From positions 1 to 5,795 of the forward strand of contig CAIZCB010000003.1 in assembly GCA_903931355.1 (NCBI GenBank): a DNA stretch of 5,795 bases, read 5' to 3'. The first letter of the stretch is position 1. Each line of letters starts with the position of its first letter. The translations under genes and the position numbers were made by a program. This DNA comes from an uncultured Pseudomonadota bacterium (GTDB lineage Bacteria > Pseudomonadota > Gammaproteobacteria > Methylococcales > Methylomonadaceae). The notes under the pieces were generated by a model. That model ran no database searches and was not told where the DNA came from. It worked only from the letters and a program-made list of their open reading frames with translations. Positions 1 to 5,284 of this stretch are shown here, one piece after another.

Positions 1-1
1 C

Positions 2-1069
2 TCATTATTAACCGATGGTGGACGCGGCTTAAATAAAGTCGCGATTGCTGATTGGGTCGCACAAATGGCGGCGCTTAGACAGCAAGGCGTTGATGTTGTA
101 TTAGTTTCCTCCGGCTCGGTTGCCGAAGGTATGTGCCGCTTAAAACTCAAATCACGTCCCAAAACCCTGCACGAACTGCAAGCTGCCGCTTCAGTTGGGC
201 AAATGGGCTTGGTCAGACGGTTTGAAGATGAGTTTCAGCTGCATGATTTACTCGCCGCGCAAGTCTTGTTAACCCACGATGATTTGTCTGATCGTCAGCG
301 TTACCTAAATGCTCGTAGCACCTTGCTAACCTTGCTGGATTTTGGCGTGGTGCCGGTGATTAACGAAAACGACGCGGTTGCCACCGAAGAAATTCGCTTT
401 GGTGATAACGACACCCTTGGCGCATTAGTCGCAAATTTGGTTGAAGCCGATTTATTGGTGATTCTCACCGACCAAACCGGTTTATTCGACGCTAATCCCA
501 GTTTAAATCCCGATGCGAAATTAATTTCTAGCATCAGCGTCAACGAAACCTTGCTAGATGAAGTAGCCGGTGGCAGCATCAGTGGGCTAGGGCGGGGCGG
601 TATGTCCACCAAAGTTCGCGCTGCGCGTTTAGCGGCAAGATCCGGTGCCGCGACAGTGATTGTGTCTGGCAAAATTGAAAAGGTACTGGTCGAAGTGTTT
701 AACGGTGCCGAGTTAGGTACTTATTTAATCCCTAACATTGCACCATTAGTCGCGCGTAAACAATGGTTAGCCGGACAGTTGCAATTAAAAGGCAGTGTTA
801 CCTTGGATGATGGCGCGGTAAAAATCCTGCAAAGCGCTGGCAAAAGTCTGTTGGCGGTTGGTGTGAAAAGCGTCGAAGGCAATTTTAAGCGCGGTGATTT
901 AGTGTCTTGCTTGGATTTAAACGGTAATGAAGTGGCTAGAGGCTTAATCAATTATCCGTCAGATGAAGCTGCTAAAATCGCTGGCAAAGCCAGTAGCGAA
1001 TTTGAAAGCTTGCTAGGTTATGCCGATGATGAAGAATTAATTCATCGCGACAATCTAGTTTTAATCTAA
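2..1069 (+). CDS. proB: Glutamate 5-kinase, 5'-truncated by window edge
   Basis: Cytoplasmic enzyme that phosphorylates L-glutamate to gamma-glutamyl phosphate with ATP, the first step of proline synthesis. The frame is open from base 2, so the visible 355 residues begin inside the gene at [11 protein letters not shown], the end of the usual KxGSSLLT nucleotide-binding loop. Roughly the first 15-20 residues are missing, judging from the ~367-aa E. coli enzyme. The ATG at 65 is internal and is not the start. Amino-acid-kinase domain: VSSGS at visible residues 35-39, the glutamate-binding INEND at 120-124, FGDND at 133-137 and the ATP-side GGMSTK near 199-204. A C-terminal PUA domain follows from about residue 252 to the end ([21 protein letters not shown]). 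The gene is intact to its TAA and converges on apbC. No proA is visible. Family assignment is essentially certain. Confidence 0.97.
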   Translation, partial: SLLTDGGRGLNKVAIADWVAQMAALRQQGVDVVLVSSGSVAEGMCRLKLKSRPKTLHELQAAASVGQMGLVRRFEDEFQLHDLLAAQVLLTHDDLSDRQRYLNARSTLLTLLDFGVVPVINENDAVATEEIRFGDNDTLGALVANLVEADLLVILTDQTGLFDANPSLNPDAKLISSISVNETLLDEVAGGSISGLGRGGMSTKVRAARLAARSGAATVIVSGKIEKVLVEVFNGAELGTYLIPNIAPLVARKQWLAGQLQLKGSVTLDDGAVKILQSAGKSLLAVGVKSVEGNFKRGDLVSCLDLNGNEVARGLINYPSDEAAKIAGKASSEFESLLGYADDEELIHRDNLVLI

Positions 1070-1072
1070 ATC

Positions 1073-1104
1073 AATCGGCTTTGCCGCTAACAGCAAAGCC
1101 GATT
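1073..1104. terminator. Convergent proB/apbC hairpin (bidirectional terminator)
   Basis: Perfect inverted repeat: AATCGGCTTTGC (1073-1084), an 8-nt loop, then GCAAAGCCGATT (1093-1104). It starts 4 nt after the proB stop and ends 11 nt before the apbC stop, so it can serve both converging transcripts. The U-tracts on either side are poor (ATTTCC on +, GATTTAGATTAAAA on -). Termination strength is therefore uncertain, although the stem is stable. Confidence 0.8.
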
Positions 1105-1115
1105 TCCAAACTGCT

Positions 1116-2207
1116 TTAGCTATTCTGAATCACGATATTAGGAAACTTACTGCTAAAGTCTTTGCTGCGTAAAGCCAGTTTCGCCGCCATTTTACGAGCA
1201 ATCGCCTTGTAAATTTGTGCAGGGCGACCCTCTGGATCAGCAACAACCGTTGGTCTGCCGGTATCGGCAAATTGGCGAATCGCAATATCCAACGGCAAAG
1301 AGCCCAATAAAGCGACATTGTTTTTGCTCGCCATCGCATCACCGCCGCCGTGACCAAAAATCGCTTCTTCATGACCGCATTGGCTACAAATGTGGATGCT
1401 CATGTTTTCCACTAAGCCCAAAATCGGCACATTGACTTTTTCAAACATCCCCAAACCGCGTTGAGCATCAATCAAAGCAATGTCTTGCGGGGTAGTCACA
1501 ATCACCGCGCCACTAACTGGAATTTGTTGCGCCAAGGTTAATTGAATGTCACCGGTTCCTGGTGGTAAATCGATAATCAAATAATCCAAATCCGACCAAC
1601 GAGTTTGCGTCAGTAGCTGTTGCAGCGCACCGGTCACCATCGGCCCGCGCCAAATCATCGGCTGGTCTGGGTCGATTAAATAACCAATCGAAATGGTTTG
1701 AATCCCAAACGACATTTTCGGCAACATCATTTTGCCGTCTATTGTGTCCGGTTTGCCGCTTAAACCTAGCATGGTAGGAATGCTGGGGCCGTAAATGTCA
1801 GCGTCTAAAATCCCGACTTTGGCACCTTCTGCCGCCAAGGCCAGCGCTAAATTCACCGAAGTGGTTGATTTACCAACGCCACCTTTGCCAGAAGCAACCG
1901 CGATAATGTTTTTAACATTCGACAGCGGCTTCAAGGTTTTTTGTACCGAATGAGCAGCGATATTAACCGTTACCGTCACCTCAATGTTACCGATGCCGTC
2001 TAACGTCGCTAAATGCTGTTCCAATTGCGATTTCAATGTCGCCAGATAGCTTTTAGCCGGATAGCCTAATTCAATCGCAACGCTGACATTATTGTCTTCG
2101 ATACTGATTTTTTTAACCGATTTGGCTGAAACCAAGTCGGTTTCAAGATTGGGGTCGATAAAGGTTGTTAGTAAATTTTCGATAGCGGATTGGTCTAAGC
2201 TCGCCAT
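1116..2207 (-). CDS. apbC: Iron-sulfur cluster carrier ATPase ApbC/Mrp
   Basis: Mrp/NBP35-type P-loop ATPase that binds and hands over Fe-S clusters in the cytoplasm. The 363 residues are close to the ~369 of E. coli. An N-terminal MIP18/DUF59-like domain spans about residues 4-85. The deviant Walker A GKGGVGKST is at 107-115, DADIYGPS at 135-142, Walker B DYLIIDLPPG at 208-217, and the cluster-ligating CSQC at C274/C277. All hallmark residues are present. The frame is open 19 codons further upstream to an ATG at 2264. I choose the ATG at 2207 because GGAG lies 6 nt before it and because MASLDQSAIENLL matches where the family begins. The gene converges on proB. A short gap separates it from the small secreted-protein gene upstream on the same strand, and a terminator-like hairpin lies in that gap, so it probably has its own promoter. 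Confidence 0.96.
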   Translation of the reverse strand: MASLDQSAIENLLTTFIDPNLETDLVSAKSVKKISIEDNNVSVAIELGYPAKSYLATLKSQLEQHLATLDGIGNIEVTVTVNIAAHSVQKTLKPLSNVKNIIAVASGKGGVGKSTTSVNLALALAAEGAKVGILDADIYGPSIPTMLGLSGKPDTIDGKMMLPKMSFGIQTISIGYLIDPDQPMIWRGPMVTGALQQLLTQTRWSDLDYLIIDLPPGTGDIQLTLAQQIPVSGAVIVTTPQDIALIDAQRGLGMFEKVNVPILGLVENMSIHICSQCGHEEAIFGHGGGDAMASKNNVALLGSLPLDIAIRQFADTGRPTVVADPEGRPAQIYKAIARKMAAKLALRSKDFSSKFPNIVIQNS

Positions 2208-2213
2208 GCAGCA

Positions 2214-2217
2214 CTCC
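2214..2217 (-). promoter_or_regulatory. Ribosome binding site fixing the apbC start
   Basis: The - strand reads CACGGAGTGCTGC immediately before the ATG at 2207. GGAG is at a good 6-nt spacing. This favours the 363-aa product over the 19-residue longer frame starting at 2264. Confidence 0.7.
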
Positions 2218-2254
2218 GTGGTGGGTAAAAATAACCTAGTAAATTGGTGCGGAT

Positions 2255-2283
2255 ATAATACCACCTTAATAAACTTGGGCTAA
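2255..2283 (-). promoter_or_regulatory. Candidate apbC promoter
   Basis: On the - strand, TATTAT (2260-2255, 5 of 6 to the -10 consensus) is preceded by a 17-nt spacer and a weak TTAGCC (2283-2278, 3 of 6 to the -35). It lies downstream of the neighbouring gene's hairpin and gives a leader of about 40 nt. The position is sensible but the -35 match is poor. Confidence 0.35.
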
Positions 2284-2301
2284 AACCACAGAGATTAGAA
2301 A

Positions 2302-2326
2302 GGGTGAAAGCCGGTTACTTCCACCC
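2302..2326 (-). terminator. Probable terminator of the small secreted-protein gene
   Basis: On the - strand, GGGTGGAAG and CTTTCACCC form a 9-bp stem around a 7-nt loop, followed by the U-rich run UUUCUAAUCUCU. One pair is G-U when read as - strand RNA but would be an A-C mismatch in + strand RNA, which supports this direction. It begins 8 nt after the stop codon at 2335. Confidence 0.55.
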
Positions 2327-2334
2327 ATTAGTTG

Positions 2335-2577
2335 TTAATTAGCGCCTTTAAAGCTAATTTCTAAAGCGTGCAAAGCATTGGCACAGTTTTGAGAGGATTG
2401 CAGGCTGGGGGTGTTGTGACACTGCTGATTTTGTAATCGAGCATCCTTGATATTCGCAACAAACCAGCCGACAGATTTAACATCATCGGTAGCCTTTTCA
2501 CTGGCAACGGTTGCATTTAAGGCGGTTAAACCAATGGTTAAGCCAAGTGCCGCTAAAACTAAAATACTTTTTTTCAT
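2335..2577 (-). CDS. Small exported EexN-like protein without lipobox
   Basis: An 80-residue protein of unknown role. Residues 1-25 form a signal peptide: MKKS, then a hydrophobic stretch to about residue 20, with a plausible signal peptidase I site after NATVA. The mature ~55 residues contain VGWFVANIKDARLQNQ, then C53-H-N-x-P and N64-C65-x-N-A. This spacing resembles the conserved core of EexN-type proteins (W[FY], C, NP, NCxNAxxA), named after a plasmid entry-exclusion lipoprotein. EexN proteins carry a lipid-attachment cysteine; here there is no Cys in the signal region, so the product should be soluble in the periplasm. C53 and C65 could form a disulfide. A GTG at 2580 directly precedes the ATG; I prefer the ATG because AGAGAG (2590-2585) then sits at a 7-nt spacing. 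The neighbours are chromosomal housekeeping genes with no conjugation genes in view, so entry exclusion is not implied. Family resemblance is by eye. Confidence 0.75.
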   Translation of the reverse strand: MKKSILVLAALGLTIGLTALNATVASEKATDDVKSVGWFVANIKDARLQNQQCHNTPSLQSSQNCANALHALEISFKGAN

Positions 2578-2584
2578 CACTAAT

Positions 2585-2590
2585 CTCTCT
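2585..2590 (-). promoter_or_regulatory. Ribosome binding site of the EexN-like gene
   Basis: The - strand reads AGAGAG, 7 nt before the ATG at 2577 and only 4 nt before the GTG at 2580. This spacing selects the ATG. Confidence 0.55.
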
Positions 2591-2614
2591 TCTATCCATT
2601 TAAAAGGGGAGGTG

Positions 2615-2647
2615 TTACCGCCAACTCATTGCTGACGGTGGCAGTAA
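2615..2647 (-). promoter_or_regulatory. Leader stem-loop upstream of the EexN-like gene
   Basis: In - strand RNA, UUACUGCCA pairs with UGGCGGUAA over 9 bp with one U-G wobble and a 15-nt loop. In + strand RNA that pair would be C-A, so the helix suits - transcription. Just 3' of it the leader reads ACACCTCCCC, a pyrimidine run that could pair with purine-rich RBS sequence. No known riboswitch class is recognised. Confidence 0.35.
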
Positions 2648-2683
2648 TCTAGCAAAAAAGCTTAGGATAAAAAATGTGGCTAA

Positions 2684-2697
2684 TTGCCGCGCGGCAA
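2684..2697. repeat. Perfect 14-bp palindrome, possible operator
   Basis: TTGCCGCGCGGCAA is fully self-complementary with no spacer. It lies in the divergent region between the EexN-like gene and rep, about 107 bp before the former and 155 bp before the latter. It sits just downstream of the candidate - strand promoter at 2736-2709, where a dimeric repressor could act. I do not recognise the cognate regulator. Confidence 0.5.
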
Positions 2698-2708
2698 ACT
2701 GTCGCGTT

Positions 2709-2736
2709 GAATTACAAATATCTTTTGCACTTACAA
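2709..2736 (-). promoter_or_regulatory. Candidate promoter of the EexN-like gene
   Basis: On the - strand, TTGTAA (2736-2731), a 16-nt spacer and TAATTC (2714-2709). The start point would fall near 2702, next to the palindrome at 2697-2684, and give a leader of about 125 nt. Both boxes are imperfect, so this is a suggestion only. No convincing promoter was found for rep on the + strand in 2578-2851. Confidence 0.3.
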
Positions 2737-2851
2737 GAAGCTTCAGCCCATTCCAATATGCGTGAAATTGGTACAATTCTTTGAAATACAGCGTAGTTAG
2801 TATTTTTGAGATGCACTGTGTTTATTTTATTGTCGAGCTATTACCCCGAAA

Positions 2852-4858
2852 ATGCCCCCCAAACTAAACCCCCAACAACTATCCGCCGTCAAAACCATCG
2901 ATCATCCCTTGTTAGTTCTAGCCGGTGCAGGTAGCGGAAAAACCCGTGTGATCACCGAAAAAATCGCTTATTTGGTCCAAAACGGTACGCCCGCTCGCCA
3001 TATTGCCGCCGTGACTTTTACTAACAAAGCCGCGCGGGAGATGAAAAATCGGGTCAGTCGCTTATTGGATGATAAACAAAGCCGTGGCTTGACAGTTTCC
3101 ACTTTCCATTCGCTCGGTTTAGACATTCTGCGCCGCGAACATAAAGCCTTGGGCTATAAATCAGCAATTACCATGTTCGACGAGCAAGACAAAATCAGCT
3201 TGCTACGGCAGTTGGTCAATCATGTCAAAGGTTGCGACGAGGATGCGGTCGATGCTTATAGCCATCGGATTGGGCAATGGAAAAATGCTTTTATCAGCCC
3301 CGAACAAGCTCTAGCCACTGCTGACACGCCGGAAGCAATTGCCGCCGCCATGTTGTTTCAGCAATTTAACCGCAGTTTAAAAGCCTATAACGCTGTCGAT
3401 TTTGACGATTTAATTGGCTTGCCGGTGGTTTTGTTTCAGCAACATCCGGCGATTCTGGAAAAGTGGCAAAACAAAATCCGCTATTTATTGGTGGATGAAT
3501 ACCAAGATACCAACATTACCCAATATCAATTAGTCAAAGCCTTGGCGGGGAATTTAGGGCGCTTTACCGTGGTTGGCGATGACGATCAATCGATTTACGC
3601 TTGGCGCGGCGCTCAGCCGGAGAATTTGAGTCAGTTGCAAAAAGATTTCAGCCGTCTGCAAGTGATTAAACTGGAGCAAAACTATCGTTCCGCTGGCCGA
3701 ATTTTAAAAGTCGCCAACCAGTTAATCGCCAATAATCCCCATGCTTTTGAAAAGAAATTATGGAGTGACTTAGGCTTTGGCGATCCGCTGCGGGTCTTGA
3801 GTCATAAAACCGAAATTGCCGAGGCCAAGCAAGTGGTAGCGGAGATAGTTCATCATCGCTTTAAAACCGGCGGCCAATACGGTGATTATGCGATTTTGTA
3901 TCGCGGCAATCATCAATCGCGCTTGTTTGAACGGGAATTGCGAGAAAGCAATGTGCCGTATTTCATCAGCGGCAGCACCTCGTTTTTTGCTTATGCCGAG
4001 ATTAAAGATATTTTGGCTTACCTGCGTTTGGTGGTGAATCGCGATGACGATGCTGCTTTTTTGCGAGTCATCAACACCCCGCGCCGAGAAATCGGCCCCA
4101 GCACTTTAGAAAAACTTGGTGCTTACGCCAATGAACGTCATATCAGCTTGTTCGCTGCTAGCACCGAATTTGGCTTGCAACAGCGAATTTCCGAAAAATC
4201 TCAACATAGGCTCAGTAAGTTTTGCGATTGGTTGAATCAAACCGCTAGCAAAATTGAAAGCGGTGATAGTTTTGCGGCGATTGAAAAAATGGTTGATGAA
4301 ATTCATTACCCGCAATGGCTGAACGAAAACAGCAAAACTCAAGCCGCAGCTGAACGTAAGCTGAAAAACGTCTATGAATTAATCGAATGGTTACAGCGGA
4401 TTGCTGGCAATGAACAAGGCGAAGAAAAAACGCTGTCAGAAGTGATTGCCAAGGTGATGTTGCTGGATATTCTCGACCGCAACCAAGAGCAGGAAGCCGG
4501 TGATCAAGTCAGCTTAATGACGCTACACGCCGCCAAGGGCTTGGAGTTCCCGCATGTGTTTTTAATCGGTATGGAAGAAAACCTGCTGCCCCATCAAAAC
4601 AGTATCGAAACCGACAATATCGAAGAAGAGCGGCGTTTGGCTTATGTCGGTATTACCCGCGCGCAAAAAACCTTAACCTTCAGTTATTGCACCCACCGCA
4701 AACGCTACGGCGAAATGGCCGAATGCGAACCGAGCCGATTTTTAGCGGAATTGCCGGAAGAGGATTTGGAATGGCCGAATAAGAAACAACTGCCGCCAGA
4801 GGAAATTAAACAGCGGGGTAAGGCGAGTTTGGCGGCGTTGAAGTCGATGTTGAAGTGA
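2852..4858 (+). CDS. rep: ATP-dependent DNA helicase Rep (UvrD/Rep family, SF1A)
   Basis: 3'-to-5' single-strand DNA translocase and helicase that helps replication forks through bound proteins and takes part in restart. The 668 residues are close to the 673 of E. coli Rep, and the sequence follows Rep rather than UvrD (LNPQQ at the start, ARHIAAVTFTNKAAREMK, STFHSLGLDIL). Motifs in order: Q-motif NPQQ 6-9; Walker A GAGSGKT 25-31; Ia AVTFTNKAA 53-61; Ib STFHSLG 83-89; II VDEYQD 214-219; III VVGDDDQSIYAWRG 240-253; IV LEQNYRS 274-280; V TLHAAKGLEF 557-566; VI EERRLAYVGITRA 592-604. All are intact. The ATG at 2852 is the only usable start, because the frame has a stop at 2807-2809 and no ATG/GTG between. 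No Shine-Dalgarno sequence precedes it. The gene is monocistronic in view; a retron lies downstream. Confidence 0.97.
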   Translation: MPPKLNPQQLSAVKTIDHPLLVLAGAGSGKTRVITEKIAYLVQNGTPARHIAAVTFTNKAAREMKNRVSRLLDDKQSRGLTVSTFHSLGLDILRREHKALGYKSAITMFDEQDKISLLRQLVNHVKGCDEDAVDAYSHRIGQWKNAFISPEQALATADTPEAIAAAMLFQQFNRSLKAYNAVDFDDLIGLPVVLFQQHPAILEKWQNKIRYLLVDEYQDTNITQYQLVKALAGNLGRFTVVGDDDQSIYAWRGAQPENLSQLQKDFSRLQVIKLEQNYRSAGRILKVANQLIANNPHAFEKKLWSDLGFGDPLRVLSHKTEIAEAKQVVAEIVHHRFKTGGQYGDYAILYRGNHQSRLFERELRESNVPYFISGSTSFFAYAEIKDILAYLRLVVNRDDDAAFLRVINTPRREIGPSTLEKLGAYANERHISLFAASTEFGLQQRISEKSQHRLSKFCDWLNQTASKIESGDSFAAIEKMVDEIHYPQWLNENSKTQAAAERKLKNVYELIEWLQRIAGNEQGEEKTLSEVIAKVMLLDILDRNQEQEAGDQVSLMTLHAAKGLEFPHVFLIGMEENLLPHQNSIETDNIEEERRLAYVGITRAQKTLTFSYCTHRKRYGEMAECEPSRFLAELPEEDLEWPNKKQLPPEEIKQRGKASLAALKSMLK

Positions 4859-4920
4859 TTGATGGATTTGTCCCATTTTTATCTGCGTTCTCAATATTTA
4901 GTCAATAATCATGCAATTAA

Positions 4921-4990
4921 AAGCTTGCGTTTCACAGGCAACATTGATTCGTTTACACTTCGTTACTTTTGGTTACGCGAGCTTCTTTTT
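4921..4990 (+). terminator. Long-loop hairpin with T-run behind rep, possible terminator
   Basis: AAGCTTGCGT (4921-4930) pairs with ACGCGAGCTT (4975-4984) over 10 bp, with one U-G wobble that favours + strand RNA. CTTTTT follows (4985-4990). The 44-nt loop is long for an intrinsic terminator. The element could instead be a remnant of a dispersed imperfect palindrome. It starts 62 nt after the rep stop. The rest of 4859-5000 shows nothing recognisable. Confidence 0.4.
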
Positions 4991-5000
4991 GTTTGGAACA

Positions 5001-5069
5001 CGCTAAAGATTTAGTCATGATATTGCTGACAAGAGAAGAGTCTTATAGAATGTCGGCATCTCTTTAGCG
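5001..5069. repeat. 9-bp inverted repeat flanking the retron promoter and overlapping a1
   Basis: CGCTAAAGA (5001-5009) and TCTTTAGCG (5061-5069) are perfect inverted copies 51 bp apart. The right copy covers most of retron segment a1 and the branch-site GC. The left copy lies upstream of the candidate -35 box. It may be a paired operator, an element that could sequester a1 in transcripts started further upstream, or chance. Confidence 0.4.
5023..5051 (+). promoter_or_regulatory. Candidate retron promoter
   Basis: TTGCTG (5023-5028), an exact 17-nt spacer, and TAGAAT (5046-5051, 5 of 6 to the -10 consensus). A start 7 nt after the -10 falls on A5058, the first base of the independently defined a1 segment. 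That coincidence is the main support; the -35 box is only 3 of 6. Confidence 0.55.
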
Positions 5070-5226
5070 AATTGAACTAATGATGAATTATTAGTTTAGT
5101 CGGGCGATTAGCCAGACTCCAATTTATTGAGTAGTTTTAGGGGCGCGGAAGCTGTTTTTCGCGCTTCTTACACTCATCGTTTCAGAATCGCGAAAAACAG
5201 CTTCCGCTTTATCGATGTAAAGAGAT
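5058..5226 (+). ncRNA. Retron msr-msd non-coding RNA
   Basis: Template and primer RNA for the adjacent reverse transcriptase, about 169 nt between the outer ends of a1 and a2. a1 ATCTCTTTA (5058-5066) and a2 TAAAGAGAT (5218-5226) are perfect 9-bp complements. a1 is followed directly by GC, giving the TTAGC context in which retrons use the G (here G5067) as the 2'-5' branch point. msr hairpin 1: TGAACTAAT (5073-5081) with ATTAGTTTA (5090-5098), one G-U pair, 8-nt loop. msr hairpin 2: GGC/GCC (5103-5105, 5111-5113) closing a 5-nt loop, with AGTC/GACT outside it (5098-5101, 5115-5118). The msd follows with a 19-bp stem at 5145-5207. By the family mechanism, reverse transcription should begin at about 5217 and run back through the stem to somewhere between about 5120 and 5145, giving msDNA of roughly 75-95 nt. 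The exact ends are inferred. The order a1-msr-msd-a2-RT on one strand is the standard retron layout. Confidence 0.88.
5145..5207 (+). repeat. Retron msd inverted repeat (msDNA hairpin)
   Basis: GCGGAAGCTGTTTTTCGCG (5145-5163) and its exact 19-base reverse complement (5189-5207). Beyond one C-T mismatch the stem continues for 4 more pairs (TTCT 5165-5168 with AGAA 5184-5187), leaving a 15-nt loop. No T-run follows the right arm, so it is not a simple terminator. It lies between msr and a2, as the long msd stem does in known retrons. Confidence 0.9.
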
Positions 5227-5231
5227 TAACT

Positions 5232-5272
5232 AAGGCTTTAAGGAGTTTTTCTCATTAAAGCCTTTATTTTTT
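5232..5272 (+). terminator. Intrinsic terminator between retron ncRNA and RT gene
   Basis: AAGGCTTTAA (5232-5241) and TTAAAGCCTT (5255-5264) form a perfect 10-bp stem. Inside it, after a G-A mismatch, GAG/CTC adds 3 bp around a UUUUU loop. TATTTTTT follows directly (5265-5272). This is a textbook Rho-independent terminator. It begins 5 nt after a2 and ends 12 nt before the RT start codon, which leaves no room for a separate RT promoter between. Confidence 0.85.
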
Positions 5273-5284
5273 ACAGGTCAATTG

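Noticed and set aside
301..951. Antisense open frames inside proB (301-672, 721-951)
   Set aside because: They overlap an intact conserved gene, show no recognisable protein features and have biased low-complexity composition typical of shadow frames.
1130..1435. Overlapping short frames inside apbC on both strands
   Set aside because: ApbC is intact through this region with all motifs, so these are alternate-frame artefacts.
2254..2259. Perfect + strand TATAAT
   Set aside because: There is no -35-like sequence about 17 nt upstream on the + strand, and no + strand gene begins nearby. The - strand reading TATTAT is better placed.
2208..2264. In-frame extension of apbC by 19 codons to an ATG at 2264
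   Set aside because: The ATG at 2207 has a well-spaced GGAG, and the extra residues do not resemble the family N-terminus. The extension also overlaps the candidate promoter.
2447..2635. 62-codon + strand frame opposite the EexN-like gene
   Set aside because: It is antisense to a gene with a signal peptide, RBS and terminator, and it has no convincing RBS or motif of its own.
2781..2806. TTGAAA ... TATTTT as a rep promoter
   Set aside because: The spacer is only 14 nt and the boxes are weak; not convincing enough to annotate.
4106..4342. 78-codon antisense frame inside rep
   Set aside because: It lies wholly within conserved rep coding sequence, with no independent support.
5145..5207. The 19-bp inverted repeat as a terminator or insertion-sequence end
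   Set aside because: No T-run follows, there is no transposase or target duplication, and its position between msr and a2 fits a retron msd stem better.
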